Shown here: one piece after another, positions 25,323 through 34,019 of the stretch
How positions within the stretch are numbered: the stretch's first letter is position 1
Layout of the letters: every line of letters starts with the position of its first letter
DNA from: Streptomyces sp. WMMC940
Lineage (GTDB): Bacteria; Actinomycetota; Actinomycetes; Streptomycetales; Streptomycetaceae
Assembly: GCF_027460265.1 (NCBI RefSeq)
Contig: NZ_JAPZBC010000001.1
Span: 6,209,001-6,273,000 of the forward strand
Reading direction: 5' to 3'
Length of the DNA stretch: 64,000 nt
Position numbers and translations under genes: made by a program
Notes under the pieces: model-generated
The model's input: the letters and a program-made list of their open reading frames with translations, nothing else
What the model was told of the DNA's origin: nothing
Databases searched by the model: none

Positions 25323-26242
25323 GCGAGTCGCCGGCGGCTGGTGAACCGGCACGGCTCCCCGGTGACGGGGTCGGTGAACTCCAGCGTCCGCGCGAGCAGT
25401 TGGAGCGGACGCGAGAGGTCATCCGGCCGCTCGGCCGGTAGCGCCGCGGGGTACAGCGGGTCGTCCAGGATCGGCAGCCCCAGACCGTTCATGTGCACCC
25501 GCAGCTGATGGGTACGGCCGGTGGCTGGCAGCAGCCGGTACCTGCCCAGCCCGCCCCTCCGCTCCAGCAGCTCGATCCGGCTCTCGCTGTTGGGCTCGCC
25601 GGGCACCTCCCGCGCCGCGGGCACCCCGCGTTCCTTCTCGATGCGGCTCCGTACCGTCACGGGCAGCGCGACCCCCGGGGCGTACGGGGCCACCGCCTCG
25701 TACTCCTTGTGCACCCGGCGGTCGCGGAACAGCGTCTGGTACGCGCCGCGGTCACCGGGCCGCACGACGAACAGCACGAGGCCCGCGGTGAGCCGGTCCA
25801 GCCGGTGCGCCGGCTGGAGACCGGGCAGTCCCAGGTCGCGCCGCAGCCGGGCCAGGGCGGTCTCCGTGACGTGGCTGCCACGCGGTGTCGTCGCCAGGAA
25901 GTGCGGCTTGTCCGCGATCACCATCCGTTCGTCGCGGTGGACGATCCCGATCTCGAACGGCACCGGCGTCTCGGGCGCGAAGTCGCGGTGGAACCACACG
26001 TACCGCCCGGCGGTGTACGGCTCGTCCGGGGCGACCGGGCCGTCCGTGCCGACGAAGCGTCCTTCCCGCAGCATGGCGTCCACCCGCCCGGCGCCGACCG
26101 CCCCGGCGAATCGGTGGACGAGATGGTCCCGCACCGTGGGCCAGGCGCCGTCCGGGTCCTCGGGAAGCCGCAGCCGCACCGGGTCGATCCCGTCCCGCTG
26201 CGGCAGTGGGGCCACCGGCGCCGCCCGCCGTCCGCGTCCCAC
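25295..26242 (-). CDS. RluA-type pseudouridine synthase
   Basis: A 315-aa RNA pseudouridine synthase. The catalytic Asp is in AHRLDRLTAGLVLF, with upstream IVHRDERMVIADKPHFLATTPRG and downstream TGRTHQLRVHMNGLGLPILDDPLYP, all diagnostic of RluA/RsuA-type enzymes. The N-terminal ~80 residues resemble an S4-like segment. GTG start at 26242 with GAGGTGAGGAG upstream. It probably modifies rRNA or tRNA; the target uridine is not predictable. Confidence 0.88.
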   Translation of the reverse strand: MGRGRRAAPVAPLPQRDGIDPVRLRLPEDPDGAWPTVRDHLVHRFAGAVGAGRVDAMLREGRFVGTDGPVAPDEPYTAGRYVWFHRDFAPETPVPFEIGIVHRDERMVIADKPHFLATTPRGSHVTETALARLRRDLGLPGLQPAHRLDRLTAGLVLFVVRPGDRGAYQTLFRDRRVHKEYEAVAPYAPGVALPVTVRSRIEKERGVPAAREVPGEPNSESRIELLERRGGLGRYRLLPATGRTHQLRVHMNGLGLPILDDPLYPAALPAERPDDLSRPLQLLARTLEFTDPVTGEPCRFTSRRRLAQWPRSIHS

Positions 26243-26293
26243 AGCTCCTCACCTCGTCCCCTACCGGCCGGTGCGCCAGTCCGGCACAGACAA

Positions 26294-26318
26294 AGAACCC
26301 CAGCTGGGCTGGGGTTCT
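26294..26318 (-). terminator. Terminator of tRNA-Leu
   Basis: AGAACCCC and GGGGTTCT pair around AGCTGGGCT, followed on the minus strand by TTTG. It starts a few bases past the tRNA 3' end. Confidence 0.7.
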
Positions 26319-26322
26319 CTGG

Positions 26323-26410
26323 TGGTGTCCGAGGGGGGACTTGAACCCCCACGCCCGATAAAGGGCACTAGCACCTCAAGCTAGCGCGTCTGCCATTCCG
26401 CCACCCGGAC
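26323..26410 (-). tRNA. tRNA-Leu (anticodon GAG)
   Basis: An 88-nt class II tRNA with encoded CCA. On the minus strand the acceptor stem is GTCCGGG/CTCGGAC (one G-T pair). The anticodon arm is CTAGC-TTGAGGT-GCTAG, giving anticodon GAG for CUC leucine codons. A long variable arm (TGCCCTTTATCGGGCG region) and the T-arm GGGGGTTCAAGTCCCCC follow. A terminator lies directly downstream. Confidence 0.95.
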
Positions 26411-26611
26411 AAGGTGTCTGTCTCCCGGCCCTGGGCCGTTCCGACGTGGAAAACCATAGCAAACATTCGGGGGTGCTCGATCAGGCCCCGTCCCCGGCAC
26501 CCGGGCCGCCGTCGGTGACGGGCGTGTGTCGGCGGGCGGCCGCCCTTGGGGCGCGGCCCCGGGCGCGGGAGGATGTGGGGGACCACCAGAGCGACAGCGG
26601 GAGGAATCAGC

Positions 26612-27937
26612 GTGAGCGAGACGGACACCGCCCGGAAGGTCTCCGGCGAGGACGAGGTCGTCGACCTCTGTCGCGATCTGATCCGGATCGACACCAGCAA
26701 CTACGGCGACCACTCGGGCCCGGGCGAGCGGGCGGCCGCCGAGTACGTGGCGGAGAAGCTCGCCGAGGTCGGTCTGGAGCCAAGGATCATCGAGTCCCAC
26801 CCGGGCAGGGCCTCCACCGTGGCCCGGATCGAGGGCGAGGACCCCTCCCGCCCGGCACTGCTCGTCCACGGCCACACCGACGTCGTTCCGGCCAACGCCG
26901 AGGACTGGACCCACCACCCCTTCTCCGGGGAGATCGCCGACGGCTGCGTCTGGGGCCGGGGCGCGGTGGACATGAAGGACATGGACGCGATGACCCTCGC
27001 CGTCGTGCGCGACCGGCTGCGCAGCGGCCGCCGGCCCCCGCGCGACGTGGTGCTGGCGTTCCTCGCGGACGAGGAGGCGGGCGGCACGTACGGCGCCCGG
27101 CACCTCGTCGACAACCACCCCGACCTCTTCGAGGGTGTCACCGAGGCGATCGGCGAGGTCGGGGGCTTCTCCTTCACCGTCAACGAGAACCTGCGGCTCT
27201 ACCTCGTCGAGACGGCCCAGAAGGGCATGCACTGGATGCGGCTCACGGTCGAGGGCACCGCCGGGCACGGCTCCATGACGAACCACGACAACGCCGTCAC
27301 CGAGCTCTGCGAGGCCGTCGGCCGGCTCGGCCGCCACACCTGGCCGGTGCGTGTGACCAAGACCGTGCGGTCCTTCCTGGACGAGCTGTCGGACGCGCTG
27401 GGCACCCCGCTCGACCCCGAGGACATGGAGGCGACCCTGGCCAAGCTCGGCGGCATCGCCAAGATGATCGGGGCCACGCTCCGCAACTCCGCCGCGCCCA
27501 CGATGCTCGGCGCCGGCTACAAGGTGAACGTCATCCCCGGACAGGCGACCGCACACGTGGACGGGCGCTTCCTGCCCGGCTACGAGGAGGAGTTCCTCGC
27601 CGACCTCGACCGGCTCCTCGGCCCCCGGGTCCGCCGCGAGGACGTCCACGCCGACAAGGCGCTGGAAACGAGCTTCGACGGCGACCTCGTGGACGCCATC
27701 CAGTCGGCGCTGCGCGCCGAGGACCCGATCGCCCGGGCCGTGCCGTACATGCTCTCCGGCGGCACCGACGCCAAGTCCTTCGACGACCTCGGAATCCGCT
27801 GCTTCGGTTTCGCGCCGCTGAAGCTGCCGCCGGAGCTGGACTTCGCCGGGATGTTCCACGGGGTGGACGAGCGCGTGCCGGTGGACGGCCTGAAGTTCGG
27901 CGTACGGGTGCTGGACCGTTTCCTCGACGCGAGCTGA
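26612..27937 (+). CDS. M20-family peptidase/deacylase
   Basis: A 441-aa di-zinc hydrolase of the M20/ArgE/DapE type. Metal and catalytic residues are in LLVHGHTDVVP, WGRGAVDMKDMDAM, FLADEEAGG and, at the C-terminus, a His in FAGMFHGVDERVP. TAGHGSM marks the dimerisation lid. The GTG start has GGGAGGA eight bases before. It is single, followed by a 10-bp-stem terminator. Substrate unknown; dipeptides or N-acyl amino acids are the usual range. Confidence 0.87.
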   Translation: MSETDTARKVSGEDEVVDLCRDLIRIDTSNYGDHSGPGERAAAEYVAEKLAEVGLEPRIIESHPGRASTVARIEGEDPSRPALLVHGHTDVVPANAEDWTHHPFSGEIADGCVWGRGAVDMKDMDAMTLAVVRDRLRSGRRPPRDVVLAFLADEEAGGTYGARHLVDNHPDLFEGVTEAIGEVGGFSFTVNENLRLYLVETAQKGMHWMRLTVEGTAGHGSMTNHDNAVTELCEAVGRLGRHTWPVRVTKTVRSFLDELSDALGTPLDPEDMEATLAKLGGIAKMIGATLRNSAAPTMLGAGYKVNVIPGQATAHVDGRFLPGYEEEFLADLDRLLGPRVRREDVHADKALETSFDGDLVDAIQSALRAEDPIARAVPYMLSGGTDAKSFDDLGIRCFGFAPLKLPPELDFAGMFHGVDERVPVDGLKFGVRVLDRFLDAS

Positions 27938-27940
27938 GCC

Positions 27941-27962
27941 GGCCCCGACCGAGGTCGGGGCC
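27941..27962 (+). terminator. Terminator after M20 peptidase
   Basis: GGCCCCGACC and GGTCGGGGCC pair nearly back to back, 4 bp after the stop codon. Confidence 0.65.
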
Positions 27963-28165
27963 ACGTGACACGGCGGGGCCCGGTCGCGTCCCTCGACACG
28001 GGCGGGGTGGGCCTGCCGTGCGGATGCGGAGCGGCGACATTCGTCCGCGCGTGCGTACTTGACTGAAAAGGGTGAATGGGCTCATACGCTAGTAGCCCCA
28101 TTAGCCCCTCCTCGTTACAGGTGTGCGGTCCGCAGTTGGGATCGCATTGCCAACTAGGAGGAATA

Positions 28166-28399
28166 ATGATCAAGAAGGTCGTCGCTGCTGCGGCTGCCAC
28201 TGGTGGTCTGGTTCTCGCGGGTGCGGGCATGGCCGTCGCCGATTCGGGTGCCCAGGGCGCCGCCGTGAACTCCCCCGGCGTGCTTTCGGGCAACGTCGTG
28301 CAGGTGCCCGTCCACGTGCCGGTGAACGTCTGTGGCAACACGATCTCCGTGATCGGTCTGCTGAACCCGGCCTTCGGCAACGTCTGCGTCAACGACTGA
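28166..28399 (+). CDS. chpH: Short chaplin (ChpH type)
   Basis: A 77-aa secreted surface protein that assembles into amphipathic amyloid fibrils on aerial hyphae and lowers surface tension. It has a Sec signal (about 1-25, cleavage after AVA), then one chaplin domain: SPGVLSGNVVQVPVHVPVNVCGN and IGLLNPAFGNVC, with Cys56 and Cys74 for the disulfide. GGAGG lies upstream of the ATG. The sequence is close to S. coelicolor ChpH as remembered. A direct repeat TAGCCCC (28093 and 28102) lies in the leader/promoter region. The long chaplin gene follows after a strong terminator. Confidence 0.93.
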   Translation: MIKKVVAAAAATGGLVLAGAGMAVADSGAQGAAVNSPGVLSGNVVQVPVHVPVNVCGNTISVIGLLNPAFGNVCVND

Positions 28400-28431
28400 C
28401 GTTGCGTCTCGCCCCTGTGAGGGATTGACCC

Positions 28432-28470
28432 GGCGGCCCCGGAGTGCACGCCGTGCACTCCGGGGCCGCC
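28432..28470 (+). terminator. Terminator after chpH
   Basis: Arms of 19 bp (GGCGGCCCCGGAGTGCACG and its complement) around a single C, about 33 bp after the stop. Very stable; it should uncouple chpH from the next gene. Confidence 0.75.
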
Positions 28471-28536
28471 CGCATTCACCCCGCTCCCGGGCACCGTGCC
28501 CGGGGCAGTCCGGAAGTCAGAAGGCAGGAACCAGCT

Positions 28537-29328
28537 ATGCGACAGGTCACGCGCAAGGGCCTGATCACCGTGGCGGCCGCGGGCGGCGTGCTCGTCCTCG
28601 GCGGCGGCTACGCACACGCGCACGGCGGCGCGGGGGCCCACGGCGGCGCCTCCGACTCCCCGGGCGTGCTCTCCGGGAACACGGTCCAGGTGCCGGTCCA
28701 CGTCCCGGTCAACGTCTGCGGCAACACCGTCAACGTCATCGGCGCGCTGAACCCCGCGTTCGGCAACGGCTGTGCCAACACCTCGGAGGACGACGGGGAC
28801 GACGGGGCCCACGCCGAGGGGGCCACGTCGAACTCCCCCGGCGTCGGCTCCGGCAACACCGTCCAGGTGCCCGTCCACGTGCCCGTGAACGCCTGCGGCA
28901 ACAGCGTGACGATCGGCGGCCTCGGCAACGGCGCGTTCGGGAACGAGTGCGGCAACGGCGACGGCGGCGGAAACCCGGGAGAGCCGGGGGAGCCCGGTGA
29001 GCCCGGTGAACCTGGTGAACCTGGTGACCCGGGAGAGCCCGGTGAGCCGGGGGAGCCCGGTGAGCCGGGGGAGCCGAACGAGCCCGGTGAACCTGGTGAG
29101 CCCGGGGAGCCGAATGAGCCCGGGACGCCCGTCCAGCCGGGTGAGCCGGGCACGCCGGTCGAGCCCACCGCTCCGAACGCGCCGGGTGCCAACACCGTCA
29201 CACCGCCCAAGGCCACCGAGGAGCTCGCCCGGACCGGGGCCGGCACGGTCGGTCTGGGGGCATCAGCGGCCGCCGGCCTGCTGCTCGGCGGAGCCCTCCT
29301 CTACCGCAAGGCCCGTGCCTCCGTGTGA
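28537..29328 (+). CDS. chpC: Long sortase-anchored chaplin (ChpC type) with GEP stalk
   Basis: A 263-aa wall-anchored chaplin. Signal peptide about 1-28 (ends YAHAHG). Two chaplin domains lie at 39-82 (Cys61/79) and 98-141 (Cys120/138), separated by an acidic linker. A stalk of Gly-Glu-Pro triplets fills 146-204, broken by GDP, NEP and TPV variants. The sorting signal is LARTG (230-234), then a hydrophobic helix and YRKARASV tail, fitting class E sortase (LAXTG). The domain order is that of ChpA-C; the symbol follows synteny with chpH and is the less certain part. The stalk may vary in length between strains because its DNA is repetitive. Confidence 0.88.
   Translation: MRQVTRKGLITVAAAGGVLVLGGGYAHAHGGAGAHGGASDSPGVLSGNTVQVPVHVPVNVCGNTVNVIGALNPAFGNGCANTSEDDGDDGAHAEGATSNSPGVGSGNTVQVPVHVPVNACGNSVTIGGLGNGAFGNECGNGDGGGNPGEPGEPGEPGEPGEPGDPGEPGEPGEPGEPGEPNEPGEPGEPGEPNEPGTPVQPGEPGTPVEPTAPNAPGANTVTPPKATEELARTGAGTVGLGASAAAGLLLGGALLYRKARASV
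28975..29110 (+). repeat. Tandem 9-bp repeats encoding the GEP stalk
   Basis: Repeats of GAGCCCGGT/GAGCCGGGG-type units inside chpC encode Gly-Glu-Pro triplets. The alternation of codon variants suggests growth by slippage or unequal exchange. Confidence 0.75.
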
Positions 29329-29342
29329 TGGTGCGATGACAC

Positions 29343-29378
29343 GACGGAGCGGGCCCGCGACCGCGGGCCCGCTCCGTC
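29343..29378. terminator. Bidirectional terminator between chpC and DUF5703 gene
   Basis: A 16-bp perfect stem (GACGGAGCGGGCCCGC and complement) with a GACC loop in the 67-bp gap between the convergent stops. Confidence 0.75.
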
Positions 29379-29395
29379 CTTCGTGCGGCAGACGC

Positions 29396-29584
29396 TCACC
29401 AAGTGGCGCGCACCTGACGGATGATGCGACGGCGGAGCCGCACGCGGCGGCTGCCGTCACGGAGGAGAGTCAGCCTGTCCAACTCCCAGTGTCCGTATTC
29501 GGCATGGTCGGTCAGCAGACGGGTGGCTTCCTTGCGGGAGACCCCGCGAGGCACGTACACGTCGACAAATTCGTATTCCGGCAT
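29396..29584 (-). CDS. DUF5703 small protein
   Basis: A 62-aa conserved actinobacterial protein, MPEYEFVDVYVPRGVSRKEA with ending RRRIIRQVRATW. It is compact and basic at the C-terminus, with no membrane segment. No ribosome site precedes the ATG; a CACAAT at -13 may serve a leaderless promoter. It is divergent from the 217-aa hypothetical gene across only 47 bp. Function unknown. Confidence 0.75.
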   Translation of the reverse strand: MPEYEFVDVYVPRGVSRKEATRLLTDHAEYGHWELDRLTLLRDGSRRVRLRRRIIRQVRATW

Positions 29585-29618
29585 CGCATCTATTGTGCGG
29601 GCACGGGCCGAGTACGGA

Positions 29619-29632
29619 TAGCGTCTGCACTA
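29619..29632 (+). promoter_or_regulatory. Probable leaderless promoter
   Basis: A TAGCGT -10 box begins 13 nt before the ATG at 29632, which puts the transcription start on the start codon. No ribosome site is present. The -35 is not recognisable. Confidence 0.5.
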
Positions 29633-30285
29633 TGTCTGATGCATCCGCTCCTGCGCAGCCCACGGCTGCCGAGGTCCGCGCCGCCGCCGAGGCGGTCAAA
29701 GCCGCGCTGGACCGCCACCTGGAAGCGGTCGAACGCCGCACGGGAGAGGACGACCCGGCGGTCCACGCGGCCTTCAACGCCCTGGCCGCCGCGGCCGAGG
29801 CGTACGACGAGCGGCTGTACGACCGCTATGACGAAGTCACTCCCTTCGAGATCCCAGGCGCGGACGACTCGATGCCGCCGTACACGGGACCGGACGAACC
29901 GAACGCGCTGAGTGTTCTCATCCGCCGCGACTACGCCGTCGTGGAGCCTCAGCGGCTGCTCGCACAGGCCCAGCGGGTCGCGGATCTCGACCGGGACGAG
30001 ACCGCGGACGACGCATCCGCGGCCGTCGTGGGGGCGAGTGTGCATGCCGCGCTGGGCGTGCTGTTCGGCGAGTTCGAGCCGGACGAGATCGCGTCGCGGC
30101 ACAAGGAGTTCGGTCTGGAGGAGGGTGACTCCACCCTGTGGGTCTCCGCCGCCGACGAACTCCCCGAGCCCGGCGAGTGGCTCAGCACGCCCTTCGACCA
30201 GGCGGACCCGGAGCGCGTCGTCTGCCGCTTCGACGTCAGCTCCGTCTTCGACGAGGAGGACCTGGACGACCTCCACTCCGCGTGA
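29632..30285 (+). CDS. Conserved hypothetical acidic protein
   Basis: A 217-aa soluble acidic protein that I do not recognise by function; similar genes occupy this place in other streptomycetes. The N-terminal half is alanine-rich helix (AEVRAAAEAVKAALDRHLEAVERRTGEDDPAV). The C-terminal half has FEPDEIASRHKEFGLEEGDSTLWV, and the end is very acidic (FDEEDLDDLHSA). No metal or nucleotide motif is seen. The start lacks a ribosome site and appears leaderless. Confidence 0.7.
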   Translation: MSDASAPAQPTAAEVRAAAEAVKAALDRHLEAVERRTGEDDPAVHAAFNALAAAAEAYDERLYDRYDEVTPFEIPGADDSMPPYTGPDEPNALSVLIRRDYAVVEPQRLLAQAQRVADLDRDETADDASAAVVGASVHAALGVLFGEFEPDEIASRHKEFGLEEGDSTLWVSAADELPEPGEWLSTPFDQADPERVVCRFDVSSVFDEEDLDDLHSA

Positions 30286-30311
30286 GCGGAACCGCCCGGC
30301 GCGCGGCGCGG

Positions 30312-30348
30312 GGCCCCGCGCGGAGATCGTGCGTCTCCACGCGGGGCC
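30312..30348 (+). terminator. Terminator after 217-aa hypothetical gene
   Basis: GGCCCCGCG and CGCGGGGCC form the outer stem, with GGAGA/TCTCC continuing it inward around a short loop, 26 bp after the stop. Confidence 0.65.
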
Positions 30349-30729
30349 TCGTCGCGCCGTGCGACGCGGGCGGATGCCGGGGCGGCGATCGGGCCGTCCG
30401 TGGGCACCCGCGGTTCTGGTGCCACGTCCCCTTTCCGGCGCTCCGGCGAGGCCGTTCACGGCGGTGCTCGGCCGCCGGCCGGGGCTCACCCGGGCGCCGT
30501 CATGCCGCGCCCGGCCGCGAGAGGCACCGCGCAGGGGGCCGTGGGGGTGCCGTTCGCGTTCGGGACGGGGCATCGTGGCACCGCGCGGTGGCGCCCGGGG
30601 TGGGGACACTTGCGCCCGGGCGCCGCTCCGTGGCGCGGCGGTGCCCGGCGGGGCGGTCGCTCGCACCTGGGTGAGCGCTTTCGCCGGGGCGCCGCTCCGA
30701 ATCGCGCCGCGTCGGAGCGCCGAGTCCGC
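30349..30729. other. Non-coding stretch
   Basis: About 380 bp of very GC-rich sequence between the convergent 217-aa and RecD-like genes. Open frames here are Arg/Gly-rich and unsupported. Nothing specific was seen. Confidence 0.5.
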
Positions 30730-33039
30730 TCAGGCGCCGACGGCCTCGGCGCCCGGCGCGAGCAGGCTTTCCAGAAGCGGGCGCAGCCGGGTCGTCCGGT
30801 CCTCGGACGGGATCTCGGCCACCGCGCGCGGCAGGGCCTGCTCCACTCCGTGGACCACGGACAGATGGCGCTCACCGCGGCTGAACGCCGTGTAGACCCA
30901 GGGGCGGCTGAGGCCCTGTGCCGCGTCCCCCGGCAGCACCACGACGACCGCCGGCCAGCGCATTCCGGCCGCCTGGTGCGCCGTGAGCGCCCAGCCGTGC
31001 CGGAGCGTCGACTCCACCAGGTCCTTGGGGACGAGGACGGCGGTGCCCTCGCAGTCGAGGCGCAGCCCTTCCGCGTCCGCCGAGACCACCGTGCCGGTCA
31101 GGGTCCGCCCGGGGGCCGGGGCGTAGGCGACGCGATCGGCCGGGTCGAAACCGCCGAATCGGCCGGGACCGGGGTTGAACCGCTCCTTCAGGGCGGCGTT
31201 GAGCGCCCTCGTGCCCGCGGAGCCTCCGTGGCCGACCGTGATGACCTGGGTATCGGCCGACGGCACCCCGATCGCCCTCGGGACCGAGTCGGCGACCAGT
31301 TGGACCGTACGGTGCACGGCCTCGCCCGCGTCCCGCACCGGAACGATCACGACCTCCTTGCCGGGGGCCTCGACCCGGGTGAGTTCGCCGACGCCGATCC
31401 CGGAGACCAGCTCGCCCAGTGGCCCGGGATCGGGCGTGCGGGAGGCGACGACCGGGCACACCCGGGCGGCCAGTACATCGGCGAACACCCGACCCGCGCC
31501 CGCCGACCACAGCACGTTCGGGTCCCCGCTCAGCACCAGCCGGCAACCGTCCGGCAGGGACTCCACCAGCACCGCGGCGGTCTCGACGTCGAGCTGCGGC
31601 GCGTCGAGGACCGCGAGCAGATCCACGGCCAGCGTCCCGTCCTCGTCCCGGCCGGGGCCCTCGGTGCCGGAGAGCAGCCCCCGCACGGTGACCGCGTCGG
31701 CCCCCAGCCCGCGCCGGCCGTTCTCGCTGTGTGCGGCGGCGACCGCCCGCAGACCGAGGGCGCGGGCGGCCTCCACCAGCGCGGCCGGCTCGGTGCGGGC
31801 CGTCTCGCCGCCCGTGTGCGCGACCAGGCCGTGCCCGGCGGCGGCGCGGACCAGCTCCGAGGCCGACGGTGTCCCCGCGGCCCCGGCGGCCTCCTCCCAG
31901 GACGCCGGCTGCGCGGTCCTGACCAGCCGGGCCAGACCGTCGGCGAGGCTCTCCTCCGCCAGGGCGTACCGGTCGAGGCCGAGCAGGACCGGCACCGGTG
32001 CCGGTGGCCCGGAGTCCTCACGGGACTCCGACGCCCCGTGATCCCCGGGCCCTTCGGGACCCTCGGCCTCCTCCGGTCCCACGTCCTCGACGCCGTCCTG
32101 GAAGACGAGCACGACGCCCTCGGCGATGGCGTGCTGCAACGCCTCGTCCGGGTCCGGCACCGACTGTCCGGCGAGCGCCGTACGCACCGCCGCGGAGTCC
32201 AGAGCCGTGTGCCCCCGGAGCGCGGCACGCTCCAGCATCCGGCCGACCAGTGCCGCGGCCCGCCGGCCGTCGTCCGGCCGGCACTCCGCGCCCAGCAGGG
32301 CCCGGGCGAAACCGTCCGCCTCCTCCGGCCGCACCCCGGGCACCGCCAGCAGCCGCCAGGGGTCCTCCCGAAGGGCGTCGGCCGCCCGCTCACCGAGTAC
32401 GCCGGCGACCCGTGCGGCCAGGCCCCCCGGCGCGCCGCCCGACACCAGTACCTCCAGAACGGCCGCCACCGTGCCCGGGTCGACCTGCGGACGTGCGGGC
32501 TCGGGCGCCGGCACCCTCGGTCGCCCCTGCCCGGCCACCGACGTCGGAGCCGGCCGCCTCGGCGCGGCGGATGCCTCGGAGAACGTGCCCGACGGCTTCG
32601 CGCCGCTCTCCACGGCCCGCACCGCCGCCAGAAGATCGGCCGCGGTACCGCTCAGCTTCCCGCCGGCCGCGATCGGCCCGGCCTTCTCGGCCTTGCGCTT
32701 CTCGATCCGTGACCGCAGCTCCCGCTGCGCGGCCAGCTCCGCCTGGGCCTCGGAGACCCCGGCGGCGTCGTCGGCGGCCTCGCCGGCGACGGCGCTCCCG
32801 GCCCCGGAGGACTCCTCGGCGGAGGAGCCCTCAGCGGTTCCTGCGCCGTCCGCCGCCCCGCCCGGCTGAGGCCCGGCCCCCCCGGCCGCCCCGGCACCGG
32901 GCGCCTGGTCCGGCTCCGTCCCGGCACGGCGCCGTTCCGCGGTGACGGGCGTGCCCGGACCGGAGTCCCCGGACGCGGGGTCCTCGGACGCGGGATCCTC
33001 GGCGGGGGTGCCGGGGCTCGCCCCGGGAAGCGCAGTCAC
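30730..33039 (-). CDS. RecD2-like protein with degenerate helicase motifs
   Basis: A 769-aa protein. Residues 1-180 are low-complexity Ala/Gly/Pro/Glu with one charged helix (about 96-120). 188-290 matches the RecD2 helix-hairpin-helix region (LGERAADALREDPWRLLAVPGVRPEEADGF). The RecA-like part aligns but its motifs are altered: the Walker A place reads HTGGETARTEP (409-418, no GKT), Walker B reads LLAVLDAPQLD (473-483, no DE), motif III is GDPNVLWSAGAG, and the HKSQG motif is AHQAAG (687-692). YTAFSRGERHL remains. It probably lacks ATPase activity. GTG start overlaps the AKR stop by four bases. Confidence 0.8.
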   Translation of the reverse strand: MTALPGASPGTPAEDPASEDPASGDSGPGTPVTAERRRAGTEPDQAPGAGAAGGAGPQPGGAADGAGTAEGSSAEESSGAGSAVAGEAADDAAGVSEAQAELAAQRELRSRIEKRKAEKAGPIAAGGKLSGTAADLLAAVRAVESGAKPSGTFSEASAAPRRPAPTSVAGQGRPRVPAPEPARPQVDPGTVAAVLEVLVSGGAPGGLAARVAGVLGERAADALREDPWRLLAVPGVRPEEADGFARALLGAECRPDDGRRAAALVGRMLERAALRGHTALDSAAVRTALAGQSVPDPDEALQHAIAEGVVLVFQDGVEDVGPEEAEGPEGPGDHGASESREDSGPPAPVPVLLGLDRYALAEESLADGLARLVRTAQPASWEEAAGAAGTPSASELVRAAAGHGLVAHTGGETARTEPAALVEAARALGLRAVAAAHSENGRRGLGADAVTVRGLLSGTEGPGRDEDGTLAVDLLAVLDAPQLDVETAAVLVESLPDGCRLVLSGDPNVLWSAGAGRVFADVLAARVCPVVASRTPDPGPLGELVSGIGVGELTRVEAPGKEVVIVPVRDAGEAVHRTVQLVADSVPRAIGVPSADTQVITVGHGGSAGTRALNAALKERFNPGPGRFGGFDPADRVAYAPAPGRTLTGTVVSADAEGLRLDCEGTAVLVPKDLVESTLRHGWALTAHQAAGMRWPAVVVVLPGDAAQGLSRPWVYTAFSRGERHLSVVHGVEQALPRAVAEIPSEDRTTRLRPLLESLLAPGAEAVGA

Positions 33040-34019
33040 AGCGTGCTCCAGTCCTGGTCGGGATAGCGGTGCACGGGCGCCGAAACGTCGTCCAGCGCCC
33101 GGCAGATCTCGTCAGGAAGACTAAGACCCTCCACTGACAACGCCTGCGTGAGCTGCTGCGCGTTGCGGGCACCGACGATCGGCGCCACCACGCCCGGCCG
33201 GTCGCGGACCCAGGCCAGCGCCACTTCGAGCGGAGTCGTCGCAAGTCCGTCCGCGGCCGTGACGACCGCGTCCACGATGCGCGTCGCCGACTCGTCCAGG
33301 TACGGCTCCACGAAGGGGGCCAGCTGCTCCGACGCCCCGCGCGAGTCCGCGGGCGTCGCGTGCCGGTACTTGCCCGTGAGCACACCGCGGCCGAGCGGGG
33401 ACGACGGCAGCAGCCCCACGCCGAGGTCCCGCGCCGCGGGCAGCACCTCCCGCTCGACGCCGCGCTGCAGCAGCGAGTACTCCATCTGCGTGCCGGCGAG
33501 ACGGGTCCGTGTGCCCGGCACGGCGAGCTGCCACGTGGCGGCCTTCGCCAGCTGCCAGCCGCAGAAGCCCGACACCCCCGCGTAGCGCGCGCGGCCGCTG
33601 CTCACCGCGATGTCGAGCGCCTGGAGCGTTTCCTCCAGCGGTGTGTGCGGGTCGAAGCCGTGGACCTGCCACAGGTCCACGTGGTCGGTGCCCAGTCGCT
33701 CCAGCGAGGCGTCCAGGGCCGTCAGCAGATGACCGCGCGAGCCGTCGAACCGCCGCGTGGGGTCGAGCACGCTGCCGGCCTTCGTGGCGATGACCAGTTC
33801 GCGCCGCGGCACCAGCCGTTCCACCAGCTGCCCGAGCAGGTACTCCGCCTCGCCGCCGCCGTACACGTCCGCCGTGTCGACCAGCGTGCCGCCCGCGTCC
33901 CAGAAGACCTTCAACTGGTCGGCAGCGTCGTGCTCGCCGGTGTCCCGCCCCCATGTGAGGGTGCCGAGCCCGATCCGGGACACGCGCAGGCCGGTACGGC
34001 CGAGTTGCCTCTGCTCCAT
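33036..34019 (-). CDS. Aldo/keto reductase
   Basis: A 327-aa NADPH-dependent TIM-barrel reductase. The catalytic tetrad is visible as Asp and Tyr in DTADVYGGGEAEYLLG, Lys in IATKAG and His in LWQVHGFD. The C-terminal cofactor site is PIVGARNAQQLTQAL. The ATG giving MEQRQLGRTGLRVSRIGLG was chosen because the family begins there; a GTG 21 bases earlier (34040) is possible. It is coupled to the downstream RecD-like gene by a 4-bp overlap. Substrate unknown. Confidence 0.87.
   Translation of the reverse strand: MEQRQLGRTGLRVSRIGLGTLTWGRDTGEHDAADQLKVFWDAGGTLVDTADVYGGGEAEYLLGQLVERLVPRRELVIATKAGSVLDPTRRFDGSRGHLLTALDASLERLGTDHVDLWQVHGFDPHTPLEETLQALDIAVSSGRARYAGVSGFCGWQLAKAATWQLAVPGTRTRLAGTQMEYSLLQRGVEREVLPAARDLGVGLLPSSPLGRGVLTGKYRHATPADSRGASEQLAPFVEPYLDESATRIVDAVVTAADGLATTPLEVALAWVRDRPGVVAPIVGARNAQQLTQALSVEGLSLPDEICRALDDVSAPVHRYPDQDWSTL

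Noticed and set aside
26323..26410. tRNA-Leu as an integration site of a mobile element
   Set aside because: No duplicated tRNA 3' end, integrase or excisionase is seen on either side.
28975..29110. Regular short repeats resembling a CRISPR array
   Set aside because: They are in-frame 9-bp units encoding Gly-Glu-Pro triplets, with no spacers.
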